64,000 bases of DNA from Sinohyriopsis cumingii (lineage: Eukaryota; Mollusca; Bivalvia; Unionida; Unionidae), in contig CM068839.1 in the NCBI GenBank assembly GCA_028554795.2, forward strand, positions 86,077,540 through 86,141,539, in the 5' to 3' direction. This document shows, piece by piece, positions 43,715 through 52,413 of this stretch. A program made the translations under genes and the position numbers. Positions within the stretch are counted from its first letter, which is position 1, and each line of letters opens with the position of its first letter. Under the pieces are notes generated by a model. It worked only from the letters and a program-made list of their open reading frames with translations, had not been told where the DNA came from and did no database searches.

Positions 43715-45028
43715 CTAGTCATCTAGAATGACTTCTCTCAAACTGTTGATTTCTATCGTATTGTCAAATTCTGCATACAGGATGACGTTCACCGTTTCAT
43801 CAGGGTCTCGGTCTTTAAACTGAATTTCCACACGAATCTGGCCGGATTTTATAGGGTGGAAATGTCCCTCGTCGCTGCCTTGGTCTGGAGTGAAATCGAA
43901 AGCCCACAAAGCGTAGCCTCCTGCATAATCCTCGTACGTAATACCGTGACTGGTATTGGTTCCTAACTGTCCGGTGGCTTCGTACAGGGACAAGTACGAT
44001 CTCAAGTAATTCTTCTTGGTAAAGTCAGGTTCGAAAGGTCGGGTACACAAGGTCTTGCCATCGCGACTGACTTCGATTTTGGACACGCCAAAGTGTTGAA
44101 AGTAGAAAGGATTTTTTTCGGCAGCTCCGTTGAAGGCTGTATTCTCGACGATACCAACGATCAAACGTTTGGGTAACTGTCCTTGGAACAGATGATCTTC
44201 GATCATGGATCGCTGTCCCTTGGGAATGGTGAAGGTTTTCACTTCCACGCGTCGTATGGGATACTTGGCAGTCGTTCTGCTCAACGTCTGACTGATGTCG
44301 TTTCCCACTTTAGGTAACACTTCCACACGGCGTACGTAGAGTCTGGCTTCTAGGATTTTGGTTTTGTAACCGTCACTATCAGCCATCAAATGGAAAGCGG
44401 CACTGCTACGATTCAGTCTCAGGCGGACATCCACCCCGTTCAGCAAATACTTTTCTTGCAACCACATGTCCAAATGCAAACGATCCATCAGTTCTAAACT
44501 TGTGTCGGCTCCCGTGATTCTCTTTCTTCGTTCTACAAATCCATCATTGTTGTCTTTCTTTTCATCAGTTTCCAATATTTCAAACTTGGTAGGTTCGTCA
44601 GCTTCCCATACCACACAGGCATTGAGATGAGTGTTCTTGGCATCTATTCCGTACGTCAAGAGATTTTCCAGGTAGGCACGATAAGGGTAAGTATCCATGC
44701 TGCTACTGACCAGTTTGTTATTCAAGTACAAGTCCACTCCACTGAACAAGGAATGCATGAAATTGTTGACGGGAGCTACTGCTTCATCGTCTATAGCACC
44801 TCCAGTCTTATCTAGAATTTTGACTTTCAGGTACAAGTAACTGCTATTCAGATCGATGTAATCTTCGGGCTGTCCTTTGATTTCAAACTCGATGGGAGCG
44901 GAATCGGTCAGTGAGGAGACGGGGTGAAATTCCACCCACTGGGATTCTTGCATCGTAATCATCGTGGGGGGCATGGCAAACAGATCCAGTTCCGTCTTGG
45001 AACAAGCGCAAGATTCTCGGTGCATCAT
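43715..45028 (-). CDS. P2 major capsid protein (hexon-like, double jelly-roll)
   Basis: 437 residues. N-terminal signature FAMPPTMITMQESQWVEFHP with SSLTDSAPIEFEIKGQ, a first jelly-roll with LNSSYLYLKVKI and NFMHSLFSGVDLYLNNKLV, and a second jelly-roll ending with VEIQFKDRD and NVILYAEFDN. Family role: forms the pseudo-hexagonal capsomers of the virion. A gene order of protease, small CxxC protein, capsid, core protein, penton matches P1. Confidence 0.8.
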   Translation of the reverse strand: MMHRESCACSKTELDLFAMPPTMITMQESQWVEFHPVSSLTDSAPIEFEIKGQPEDYIDLNSSYLYLKVKILDKTGGAIDDEAVAPVNNFMHSLFSGVDLYLNNKLVSSSMDTYPYRAYLENLLTYGIDAKNTHLNACVVWEADEPTKFEILETDEKKDNNDGFVERRKRITGADTSLELMDRLHLDMWLQEKYLLNGVDVRLRLNRSSAAFHLMADSDGYKTKILEARLYVRRVEVLPKVGNDISQTLSRTTAKYPIRRVEVKTFTIPKGQRSMIEDHLFQGQLPKRLIVGIVENTAFNGAAEKNPFYFQHFGVSKIEVSRDGKTLCTRPFEPDFTKKNYLRSYLSLYEATGQLGTNTSHGITYEDYAGGYALWAFDFTPDQGSDEGHFHPIKSGQIRVEIQFKDRDPDETVNVILYAEFDNTIEINSLREVILDD

Positions 45029-45050
45029 TTTTTTTTTGTTGTCTCTTTTC

Positions 45051-45467
45051 TCAATAATCGAAAACGTCTAAGTCTCGAACGGTTCTTCTTTTCTTGGCCT
45101 TTCTCGCTTGAAGTCTGGTGAAAGGGTGTTTTCTTCGTCGTCTCTTTCTGCCTTGTCCTTGCTGAATGCCTGACTCGGTAGCGTGCAGGGCATTTATAGG
45201 TGTTTCTCGTTGGCCTAAAATGTCTTTTCCCGTTTGCAGCAAGACATTTTTGCCTGCCCTAATGAAGGCTTCTTTAGGGTTTTGTTTGTCGATGATGACA
45301 TTTTGGAGAAATTCTTTGCCTTGCGTCAGTGCCGCATCTTTCAAGGCGTGCAATCCGCGTGTCACCATCGGTTTCAACACCGGGGCCACCGAACGAAAGG
45401 CCGATTTTAACATGTCTCCTAAACCGTGTCCTCGCTGTCGAGCAACCCCTCGGTACACTGGATACAT
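45051..45467 (-). CDS. P2 core/minor capsid protein (adenovirus pX/Mu-like)
   Basis: 138 residues. MYPVYRGVARQRGHGLGDML, amphipathic helices, and a strongly basic tail (GRKRRRRKHPF, RKAKKRR) suited to DNA binding or nuclear import. It ends RDLDVFDY. Between capsid and penton genes. Role by analogy; not proven. Confidence 0.6.
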   Translation of the reverse strand: MYPVYRGVARQRGHGLGDMLKSAFRSVAPVLKPMVTRGLHALKDAALTQGKEFLQNVIIDKQNPKEAFIRAGKNVLLQTGKDILGQRETPINALHATESGIQQGQGRKRRRRKHPFTRLQARKAKKRRTVRDLDVFDY

Positions 45468-45474
45468 GACTTAC

Positions 45475-46404
45475 TTACGAGTCGTGAGAGAACCGTTTTC
45501 GAAAATGGAGTTTCACCGTGACTTTTCCTTTGGTGAATGAAATATTTTGTCCCAGATCTCCTTTTATAGCAATGTTGACCGTGTCCAAATACGACTTACT
45601 GACAGGCAAATAGTGAGGATGGACAAATTCGCGGTGGACGTGGTAAGTGTTTCCACCTTCCTCGTCAGCGTTCGTGGCAGAATCCACTTTGAAAGGAATG
45701 ACACGCAGTAACGGTACGGAGGTGTGTCCCACCACGTTGTACTCCACCACATCGGAATACACGAACATCAAATTCAGTCCTTGGTTCAGTTCTACCGGGG
45801 CACGAAATAACTTGCTAAAAGACTCGTTGTCGTAAACGATGGGTAATTCGTTTTTCTTGATCATGGTCTTTCTCATGTCCATGTCTCCGCCCAACATGTC
45901 ATACAATTCAGGACAAAATAAAATGGACAGGATTTTACTCCGTTCAAATTTCATCAAGAAGCGACGAGCTGCTTTGTGGTACTCCATGGTGACATTTTTG
46001 TTGACATGCTCCAAAGCTTTCAGAAACATGACATTAAACCTGGAGGTTATGGTGCTGACCAAATGTTGACCACTAAAATAATAGCCTGGGGGAATGAACA
46101 AGTGATAGGTGGTGTACTTTTGATTTTGTGTACGGGTTTTCTTGTCATATTTGACATTGCTATCCATCCACTGTTGCATTTGCTCGTCATGAACTTCCAC
46201 ATCAAAAAAATTTTGATTGGGAAGGACATTGAGGACTTGGGTCGGGTGAATCATTTCTACTAAAGCCACTTCCCAATGGGCTTCGTGATCTAACTGGATG
46301 GCTTGAGGTAATTTGGCCGTGTAACAGCACAACGTGTTCTTGGGAAACACCTCCATGGAACTGTCACTGGGTAAGGTTAAGTAAAATTGGTTTTGGTGAC
46401 TCAT
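45475..46404 (-). CDS. P2 penton-like minor capsid protein
   Basis: 309 residues, all open. Starts MSHQNQFYLTLPSDSSMEVF, the hallmark start of Polinton penton/minor capsid genes, followed by WEVALVEMIHPTQ. The C-terminus ends TVKLHFRKRFSHDS. Expected to form capsid vertices. It overlaps the upstream membrane gene by 4 bp (46401-46404). Confidence 0.7.
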   Translation of the reverse strand: MSHQNQFYLTLPSDSSMEVFPKNTLCCYTAKLPQAIQLDHEAHWEVALVEMIHPTQVLNVLPNQNFFDVEVHDEQMQQWMDSNVKYDKKTRTQNQKYTTYHLFIPPGYYFSGQHLVSTITSRFNVMFLKALEHVNKNVTMEYHKAARRFLMKFERSKILSILFCPELYDMLGGDMDMRKTMIKKNELPIVYDNESFSKLFRAPVELNQGLNLMFVYSDVVEYNVVGHTSVPLLRVIPFKVDSATNADEEGGNTYHVHREFVHPHYLPVSKSYLDTVNIAIKGDLGQNISFTKGKVTVKLHFRKRFSHDS

Positions 46405-46826
46405 AATTCCAGAGTTCTGTGGCTGTCCGAAGGGTTAGTGGACGTCAGAGGCGTGTCCCCGCCCAAAATGGGGTTCTGGTTGTGATTGAAGTGGTGACTG
46501 GCACTGGCACTGGACACAAGGTTCCCGGGGTTCCCGTTCGAGGTGAATTTCAGGGAGGGATTAGGAAGCAGGTAACCGATGCAACTGCTCAATAAAATGG
46601 TCCACAATTGTTTGTCTCCTTGTTGCAAACTGAAATTGGCAATGGCTGCCCCGATGACACAATATACCACGAAGATTTGGCAGAAAAAGACGATTTGCGT
46701 TTTAGGCACACGTTCTCCACACCACACCCACAAGGGTTGTTTTTGTAAATCTTGCACAGAAGAACTAGGTGAAGGAGGAGTGGTCGACGTAGCTGCGTCT
46801 GCTGTGTGAAAGGGCATGATGGTCAC
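46401..46826 (-). CDS. P2 small two-helix membrane protein
   Basis: 141 residues. Ser/Pro-rich N-terminus, then PLWVWCGERVPKTQIVFF leading into two hydrophobic segments (about residues 50-70 and 80-95) around a short loop, then a polar tail. VPKT, LLSSCIGYLLPNP is a recurring pattern in animal Polintons. It overlaps both neighbours by 4 bp. A virion membrane or assembly role is inferred. Confidence 0.6.
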   Translation of the reverse strand: MTIMPFHTADAATSTTPPSPSSSVQDLQKQPLWVWCGERVPKTQIVFFCQIFVVYCVIGAAIANFSLQQGDKQLWTILLSSCIGYLLPNPSLKFTSNGNPGNLVSSASASHHFNHNQNPILGGDTPLTSTNPSDSHRTLEL

Positions 46827-47932
46827 TTCTTTTTATAGTCGATGACTTGCGAAGCGTCGATCCAAGAATCGAAACTGGGTGGATATCCTTTCCAACGTAC
46901 TTTGACTTCTTTGACACGTCGTTTGCCCACTTTACGGGTTCTGCGTTCGAGAATGCTTTCGATGTCGTACACGTCGTCTTCTTTTTTGGTGACACGTTGT
47001 AACTCGGGCAAATAGAACGTTCCTTTGAGCACTTCTCCGTTCATGTCTTCCAATTTATAGACGGCAGGATGACGGCCATGCACTCGTCCAGTGACGCGAA
47101 ACAATTCGGTCGTCCAGTTAGGTAAGTAACCTTTGTCGAAAGTGCGTTTGGTTTTGCCAATGCGCACCCAATCTCCTGCGGCCAACTCTCCACTTTTCTT
47201 GGGGACAGCCCTCGTCGGGGACGTACCAAACAGGCGCTCAAACACCAGCACTTCGTTGTCGGGAGTCACGTCTTGCGGGGCACGTCCGATGCTTCGATGG
47301 TAAGATTGGTTGTACGCTTGCACCAGGTGCGGTAAGATGTCGATGTACTTCAGAGTGTGGTGATTCTTAAAATATTTCCACATGCGTTCTTTCAAAGTGC
47401 GTTGAAAACGTTCCACGATGCTGGCTTTGGTTTCGGGATTCTCGGTGGTAAAAAAATGAATGTCACGTTTCTTTAATTCTTTTTGGAAAGCTTGGTTCAG
47501 AAATTCGGTGCCTTTGTCCGTTTGCCATCGAAGAGGGTGACGACCGCTTTGTTTCAACACCCGTTGCAGGGCTCGCACTAACTCGCTGCTCGATTTGGAA
47601 GTCAAGGGCACGACCCAGGCAAATTTGGAGAAGACGTCGATGACACAAAACAAATATTTGTAGCCACGATTGTAGCTGGCCAAATGAGAGACGTCGGCTA
47701 AATCGGCTTGCCATTGATGATCGATGCCTTCCACTCGGGTGCGACTTCTGGCAAACTTGCGTCGAATGGGTTTGTGTAAAGTGTAGGTAGCTTGTTCTTG
47801 TAACCATCGTTGCACTTGAGGTAAACGGAGATTTTTCAGTCGCGTTTTGGCAGCACGATACAATTTTTGAACTCCTGCGTAACCTGCAGGATGGGAGGGA
47901 TCGTAGTAAATGCTGGCTAAGACTTTTTCCAT
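46823..47932 (-). CDS. P2 retroviral-type integrase with C-terminal chromodomain
   Basis: 369 residues from MEKVLASIYYDPSHP (ATG at 47932; a longer start would overlap the next gene). Helical N-terminal domain, then an rve core with the DDE triad: WQADLADVSHL, RWQTDKGTEF, and the E in ASIVERFQRTLK. An SH3-like part with GDWVRIGK follows, then a chromodomain VYDIESILERR ... VKVRWKGYPPSFDSWI. Integrates the element with 6 bp duplications. The chromodomain may steer insertion to methylated-histone chromatin. Confidence 0.85.
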   Translation of the reverse strand: MEKVLASIYYDPSHPAGYAGVQKLYRAAKTRLKNLRLPQVQRWLQEQATYTLHKPIRRKFARSRTRVEGIDHQWQADLADVSHLASYNRGYKYLFCVIDVFSKFAWVVPLTSKSSSELVRALQRVLKQSGRHPLRWQTDKGTEFLNQAFQKELKKRDIHFFTTENPETKASIVERFQRTLKERMWKYFKNHHTLKYIDILPHLVQAYNQSYHRSIGRAPQDVTPDNEVLVFERLFGTSPTRAVPKKSGELAAGDWVRIGKTKRTFDKGYLPNWTTELFRVTGRVHGRHPAVYKLEDMNGEVLKGTFYLPELQRVTKKEDDVYDIESILERRTRKVGKRRVKEVKVRWKGYPPSFDSWIDASQVIDYKKK

Positions 47933-47954
47933 TTTTTTTGTGTTGGTTGGTGTG

Positions 47955-48584
47955 TTAATAAGACACCCACTCTTGGAGGATGCTACTCTTTTTCTCTTGG
48001 GGTACTTTCTTGGATTGTAATGCTTTGCGTGTGCGGCCAGCAATAGGTGTCGAAGAGGAGAAGGATGTCTGAGCGGGGGATATCGGTTCTTGTTTCACTT
48101 CTGTCTTCACTTCTGTCTTCACTTTCTTTTTCTCTTGTGAGGAAGAAGGGGTGGCCATCATCTTTTTAATCCATCCAATTCTGGAGGTAGGTGGTGTTGT
48201 TAACTTGCGTACTTTTTCTGGTGGAGTTTGAAACCCTTCTTCTTCTTCTTCTTTTCCTTTTTCTGTCTTGGTCACTGGTGATGGTGCTGGTGATGGTGCT
48301 GGACTTTTCATCAAGGTCTTAAAATCTTTCAAAGTGGGTAGAGCTGTTTCGTCTAAAGCTTTCTGGTGAAAGAGTTGTAGTCGTTGCAAGAGTTGACCGT
48401 ACTTTTGCGATTTTTCTGTTTCGGACAAATCTTGGCGATCCATCAAGGACTGCAATTCGTGTTGTAACTGGGACATTTCGCTCAAATTGGGATTGGGAGG
48501 TAAATGCGGGGTGCGTTGTTCTTGCCACCGATGGTATTCCATCCATCGTTTGTAAGGCACTAAAGCTAGTTTTCGTCCTTCCAT
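47955..48584 (-). CDS. P2 hypothetical protein, conserved LVPYKRW start
   Basis: 209 residues. Starts MEGRKLALVPYKRWMEYHRW. Gln/Leu-rich helical middle (SQLQHELQSLMDRQDL), then a Pro/Ser/Lys-rich basic C-terminal half. Many Polintons carry a protein with this kind of start next to the integrase. Function unknown. TATA-like AAGATAAAAA upstream at 48631-48640. Confidence 0.5.
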   Translation of the reverse strand: MEGRKLALVPYKRWMEYHRWQEQRTPHLPPNPNLSEMSQLQHELQSLMDRQDLSETEKSQKYGQLLQRLQLFHQKALDETALPTLKDFKTLMKSPAPSPAPSPVTKTEKGKEEEEEGFQTPPEKVRKLTTPPTSRIGWIKKMMATPSSSQEKKKVKTEVKTEVKQEPISPAQTSFSSSTPIAGRTRKALQSKKVPQEKKSSILQEWVSY

Positions 48585-48633
48585 GGGGTTGTCAGGGGTC
48601 GATTCTGAGATCTTGGGACTTCCGAAGGCCTTT

Positions 48634-49020
48634 TTATCTTGCTCCCACCAGTCCTCCCAACATGGTTCCCAAGACTCCTTTCAGTATGGGGCCTAACAAG
48701 AGAGGTAAAATGCCTCCACGTTGGACCAACATCTTCTTTTCTTGACGAATGGGAATTTTCTTTCGAACCATTTGGCGAAGAACGTGACGATGTTTGCTTA
48801 AGCATTGTTTCTGGTGTTTGGACAAAGGGATCGTGCCTTTCAAAACGTTCAAACAACATTCGCACACGGTATCGATGACCTCTTTGGAGGCCGTTTGAAT
48901 GAGTTTTTTTCGTAGGGGTGGAGAAGCTTTGGACAGGACAGATAACAGGTCCCCATGTTTGGCTAAACGTGGTGGCAGTCCTTTCCTTTTCTTTCCTTGG
49001 GGTTTTCTGGAGGGTGACAT
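48634..49020 (-). CDS. P2 small basic protein with hydrophobic Gly-rich tail
   Basis: Start at MSPSRKPQGKKRKGLPPRL (ATG at 49020). 128 residues. Basic N-terminus, CECCLNVLKGTIPLSKHQKQ block, LVQRGGILPLLLGPILKGVL tail. The basic head plus GG-LPLLL amphipathic tail is typical of small adenovirus-like structural proteins in Polintons. A membrane-lytic or core role is inferred. TATA-like box at 49075-49085. Confidence 0.55.
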   Translation of the reverse strand: MSPSRKPQGKKRKGLPPRLAKHGDLLSVLSKASPPLRKKLIQTASKEVIDTVCECCLNVLKGTIPLSKHQKQCLSKHRHVLRQMVRKKIPIRQEKKMLVQRGGILPLLLGPILKGVLGTMLGGLVGAR

Positions 49021-49078
49021 CTTTGAGTCTTTAGGAGCACCTAAAAACACTGATACTCTACTCGGTCACAGGCCTTTT

Positions 49079-50041
49079 TTATACTGGAACGCGTCGCCAC
49101 TGATTGTCTTTACGGCGTATCAGTTTGAGGACAGGCATGACACGTCGTGCAGGGGTACGTAACGGACTAAATCGAGCCAGTTCTTGCTTGGACAAATCCA
49201 GTAAACTTTGTAACATGCCCGATCTTTCATGGACTTTGATTTTGGGAGAAGGTACTTTGTGAGCAGCAGCCACTACCGCTAAATGGGAAGGTCCTGCCAC
49301 TGGGGAAGTTCTTTTGGGGGTCATCAACGGAGAAGTTCTTGGTGTAATCAACGTCTCCAAGTACTCTTCAGTTCCTGGTGACATCAACGGAGAAGTGGAC
49401 AAACGTGAGGCTGCCGGAGACGCAGTCACCGCTGTGGCAGGTCGTGGTTTGCGAGTGTAAGGTTGCGTCCTGGCCGAAGTGCCTCTCTTGCGACTAGTTT
49501 TCTTCTGTGGACTTTTCTTTTTCTGAGGACTTTTTCTCTGTTTCTTTTTCTGGGGGCTTCTTTTCTTTTTCCGGGGTGGTGGTGTCTGGTAAGAGGAGGG
49601 CCCTGCCACTGGAGAAGTAATTCTTCTTGGGGACCTGGTCTTTTTCTTTTTCTTCTTGGGGCTTCGTTGAACTTTTGTCTTGGGGATAACTTTGGGGGCA
49701 TTAGGATCCCATCTTAAGAGTGAGCGAATGATGACCCCTCCTAGAGTACCGCTCCCTCCAGGTTTCAAAATGATTTGTTTTTTGGTTTGAGTGTCGATGC
49801 GGGGATCGGCCAGTTGGACCAAAGCGACTTTGTTTCGATCGAAAAAGCGTTGGGTTTGATGAGGAATCTGAATGATTCCTTGGAGTATTTGACGTGCCGT
49901 CACCGTGAACCATCGTAAGACTTCTTTGAGACTAGCTTCTAAGACACGAGCTCGTGTTTGTGGATCTTTTTCTCGACTGATGCCATACAAGGCACGAATC
50001 AATTTGACGGGAAGATGCGACTGAAGGGACGTCATGTTCAC
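49079..50041 (-). CDS. P2 large basic core-like protein
   Basis: 320 residues. The first 120 are folded-looking (LIRALYGISREKDPQTRARV). The rest is Lys/Arg/Ser/Pro-rich with many SPKKKKKK, SPQKKK and SPVAGPS repeats, ending in a short Leu-rich block. It resembles a protamine-like or core DNA-packaging protein. The SP-K motifs could be cyclin-dependent kinase sites; this is inference. TATA-like CTATAAAAA at 50074-50082. Confidence 0.5.
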   Translation of the reverse strand: MNMTSLQSHLPVKLIRALYGISREKDPQTRARVLEASLKEVLRWFTVTARQILQGIIQIPHQTQRFFDRNKVALVQLADPRIDTQTKKQIILKPGGSGTLGGVIIRSLLRWDPNAPKVIPKTKVQRSPKKKKKKTRSPRRITSPVAGPSSYQTPPPRKKKRSPQKKKQRKSPQKKKSPQKKTSRKRGTSARTQPYTRKPRPATAVTASPAASRLSTSPLMSPGTEEYLETLITPRTSPLMTPKRTSPVAGPSHLAVVAAAHKVPSPKIKVHERSGMLQSLLDLSKQELARFSPLRTPARRVMPVLKLIRRKDNQWRRVPV

Positions 50042-50076
50042 ACTGTGTGAGACAGACGAAAAAGGGTCCGAGGTTT

Positions 50077-50835
50077 TTATAGATTTTTTTCATGGGAGGA
50101 GTGAAATGAAGTCGAGGACGGAGACGTGTACAGGACAGGCCCTCCGTCTTGGCACCAGTGGTGAAACAAGTGGGTACGAAATCGCAAATCCTCGGGGGTC
50201 GTAGGTTTCAAATCGACGAGTAAATAGGCGTGTGGCGTTTGAGTGGCATCGTCGTACGCCTGAGTCAGCCAAGGCGTTCCTAACTGTTTGGCTAAGACTT
50301 GCACTTGCGATTTATCTCGAGGGCTTTTAAACAAGACCACGTAATGCGCATTGAGACTGATGGTGCGATGGGCTTTACTTTGTTGAAACAAATTTTGGGT
50401 GATGTAAACGACACTGGCATTACGGTGATGCCCTTTGCGCGTGAACCACAATTTAATTTCTTCTTCGTCTTCTCCTAACATGTCGTCGAAAATGACCAAA
50501 TGGGTTAGACGGGAGTCAGAGACGATGCCGTCGTCTTCTTTAGGAATGCCTTCCACAAACACGATGGAATCGCCTTGACTTTCTCGCAAGAGGCTGTACG
50601 CCGATTGCCACTCTTTGTAACACCACACGATCCGTTGAGGGGGCCGATCGATCAAATGATGTTTATGTTCGATCAAACGTTTGACGAATTCGGTTTTGCC
50701 TGAACCGCTAGGTCCAGCAATGAGCATGTTAAAGGGATGGCGAAGATACAAAGCCTCCCAACTGGCACGATCTAAGTGTTCGTCGATGACTTTGACAGTA
50801 GAGGAAGAGGGAGCAGAGACAGCAGAGGTAGCCAT
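50077..50835 (-). CDS. P2 genome-packaging ATPase (HerA/FtsK superfamily)
   Basis: 252 residues from MATSAVSAPSSS (ATG at 50835; TATA at 50883-50892 is about 55 bp upstream). Walker A AGPSGSGKT near residue 40, Walker B LVIFDDMLGE near 115, and a sensor-like VYITQNLFQQ. Pumps genomic DNA into the capsid in related viruses. Together with capsid, penton and protease it completes the virion gene set. Confidence 0.85.
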   Translation of the reverse strand: MATSAVSAPSSSTVKVIDEHLDRASWEALYLRHPFNMLIAGPSGSGKTEFVKRLIEHKHHLIDRPPQRIVWCYKEWQSAYSLLRESQGDSIVFVEGIPKEDDGIVSDSRLTHLVIFDDMLGEDEEEIKLWFTRKGHHRNASVVYITQNLFQQSKAHRTISLNAHYVVLFKSPRDKSQVQVLAKQLGTPWLTQAYDDATQTPHAYLLVDLKPTTPEDLRFRTHLFHHWCQDGGPVLYTSPSSTSFHSSHEKNL

Positions 50836-50910
50836 GGTGTGAGAAATGTCACTTGTGACACGAAAAAACAAACAAGACAAGAGTTTATATACTTTTTTTT
50901 TCAGAACACG

Positions 50911-50916
50911 TTTATT
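50911..50916 (-). terminator. Poly(A) signal AATAAA
   Basis: Minus-strand ATTCAATAAACG shortly after the stop of the frame ending at 50924. It marks an ordinary polyadenylation site at the boundary between the host-interaction block and the ATPase. Confidence 0.45.
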
Positions 50917-50923
50917 GAATGTT

Positions 50924-51253
50924 TCAAATATGAACACGAAAGACAAAAATGCATACAACCCAAATAGTGATGTACAGGAATAAAAAACACATCAAAACAA
51001 TCAAAGTGGAATATAAACAAGTGTCTGTACAACATGTTTTGGGTAACGAAGATGTCCTAGGGACAGTGTGTAATGTTCTTACAGTCTCTACATGAGGTAT
51101 TGTCACACAAGTGTCCTCCCGGACTGACCTTTCAGGCCTGTCCATGACAGTCCTGTCCTGAAGCGAGTGGTTGTTGTCGGTGACGGGTTCTTCTGGCACC
51201 GTCACTAACACAGGTTGAAAAGTAACTTTTTTCCTTGAACAACTCTTGTGCAT
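50924..51253 (-). CDS. P2 possible tail-anchored membrane protein
   Basis: From MHKSCSRKKVTFQP (ATG at 51253), 109 residues, ending in one strong hydrophobic helix (STLIVLMCFLFLYITIWVVC). It overlaps the next gene (51132-51473) in another frame over 120 bp, so either one may be spurious. AATAAA follows. Function unknown. Confidence 0.35.
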   Translation of the reverse strand: MHKSCSRKKVTFQPVLVTVPEEPVTDNNHSLQDRTVMDRPERSVREDTCVTIPHVETVRTLHTVPRTSSLPKTCCTDTCLYSTLIVLMCFLFLYITIWVVCIFVFRVHI

Positions 51254-51473
51254 ACTGGGCCACTTCTTGGGTCCAAGCTTCAAAACCCCCTTTTTTCCAA
51301 TCACGAACATCTGTCCAATGGGGATGTAAGTCACAAGCTACACACACATCGTCATACACGTCTTGGGTAGCTAAAAGTTGACGAATCTTTTTTTCCTGTT
51401 GAGGTCGAGAAGTATCCAGATGAAAACGCAAGGCTTTGAGCAAAAGGAGTTTTTCGTGACCATTTAAGGCCAT
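51132..51473 (-). CDS. P2 hypothetical protein
   Basis: 113 residues from MALNGHEKLLLLKALRFHLD. It contains CVACDLHPHW and a helical middle (EAWTQEVAQYAQELF). No family recognised. Its start overlaps the end of the next gene by 10 bp. Confidence 0.4.
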   Translation of the reverse strand: MALNGHEKLLLLKALRFHLDTSRPQQEKKIRQLLATQDVYDDVCVACDLHPHWTDVRDWKKGGFEAWTQEVAQYAQELFKEKSYFSTCVSDGARRTRHRQQPLASGQDCHGQA

Positions 51474-51688
51474 GGAGGTGGTAAGTACAGATCGTAAAGA
51501 GTCCACAAAGAATCGGCTGGTAAACGAAATCCCAGAAAACAAGTCACTAAGACACACACCACTTGTCGTCCCAAATTGAATGGATACAGTTCTTGTAATA
51601 ATCGATGGTAATGATCCACGGTTTGAATATGGTCATTGAGTTCCTTCCAGGGAATCTGTTGAATGATATGTGACATAATCCGTGGCAT
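51464..51688 (-). CDS. P2 hypothetical small protein
   Basis: 74 residues (MPRIMSHIIQQIPWKELNDH), a possible degenerate relative of the neighbouring family, with a hydrophobic middle (VVCVLVTCFLGF). TATA-like box at 51697-51705 is very close to the start. Function unknown. Confidence 0.35.
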   Translation of the reverse strand: MPRIMSHIIQQIPWKELNDHIQTVDHYHRLLQELYPFNLGRQVVCVLVTCFLGFRLPADSLWTLYDLYLPPPWP

Positions 51689-52157
51689 GGCAACTTGATT
51701 TTATAGTGTCTTTGTTTCGGAAGCAATAAAGGTAATTTCTAACCAAACACGTTCGTTCTCCAGTAGGGAATTTAAATGTTACATACTGTAACTGAAACGC
51801 CAGAGTTTGTCTAGATGTTTCGTCTTTTTCTAAGCAGATTCCATGTAACAAATGTTGGTAATCCTTTAACTCGTCTTCCTCAATACGTTGCAGTAAGTGA
51901 ATCTCCAAGTAACCAAAATTACGTACGTCTAGCCCATCATCATTCATATACTGAAAGTATTCAACAAGGTCTGACCAGTGAAAAAATTTCTGACGAATCA
52001 GTCCTCTTATACCATTCAGGTACCAGTGGTTAAAGATCCGGTGACGTAACGGATGCAATTGTTCTTTACGTTTCACTTGTATTTTCACCAACTCTCGATA
52101 AATCCTTTCTCTCAACTCCTCAGGCAAGCCCAAAATGTTCTCTTGTAAAGTATCCAT
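51633..52157 (-). CDS. P2 LPxEL-family paralogue 1 (F-box-like start)
   Basis: Start at MDTLQENILGLPEELRERIY (ATG at 52157), 174 residues. The LPxELxxxIYxEL start resembles an F-box first helix. It shares this with the next two genes, which makes a tandem family of three. The remainder is Tyr/His/Leu-rich and not recognised. If the F-box-like reading is right, it would recruit host SCF ubiquitin ligase; this is inference. Confidence 0.4.
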   Translation of the reverse strand: MDTLQENILGLPEELRERIYRELVKIQVKRKEQLHPLRHRIFNHWYLNGIRGLIRQKFFHWSDLVEYFQYMNDDGLDVRNFGYLEIHLLQRIEEDELKDYQHLLHGICLEKDETSRQTLAFQLQYVTFKFPTGERTCLVRNYLYCFRNKDTIKSSCHATDYVTYHSTDSLEGTQ

Positions 52158-52392
52158 AAGTATATACACTGTTTTTGGAATCGCTGGGTGGTGTCCAATA
52201 GCCTCGTTTAACTTTGTGCCTAATGTAATATCCACTCATAATCAGTCTTCTTGTACTTTGGAACAGAGCATAATTTAAAAACGGTTCAATCACTTCGAGT
52301 TTGCGTTTCACTTGTATTTTGATCAGTTCTCGGTAAATGCGTTCTCTCAACTCCACAGGCAAAGCACGAATGTTCTCTAGCAAAGTATCCAT
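52120..52392 (-). CDS. P2 LPxEL-family paralogue 2 (short)
   Basis: 90 residues, MDTLLENIRALPVELRERIY then RELIKIQVKRK, nearly the same as paralogue 1 for 30 residues and then different. It overlaps the start of paralogue 1. Probably a partial duplicate. Confidence 0.4.
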   Translation of the reverse strand: MDTLLENIRALPVELRERIYRELIKIQVKRKLEVIEPFLNYALFQSTRRLIMSGYYIRHKVKRGYWTPPSDSKNSVYTYGYFTREHFGLA

Positions 52393-52413
52393 GAACAGCT
52401 CAATCCGTACAAT

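Noticed and set aside
46832..46838. TATAAAA box as promoter of the membrane protein gene (46401-46826)
   Set aside because: It is only about 10 bp from the ATG, so a start 25-30 bp downstream would fall inside the coding sequence; it also encodes the integrase C-terminal YKKK.
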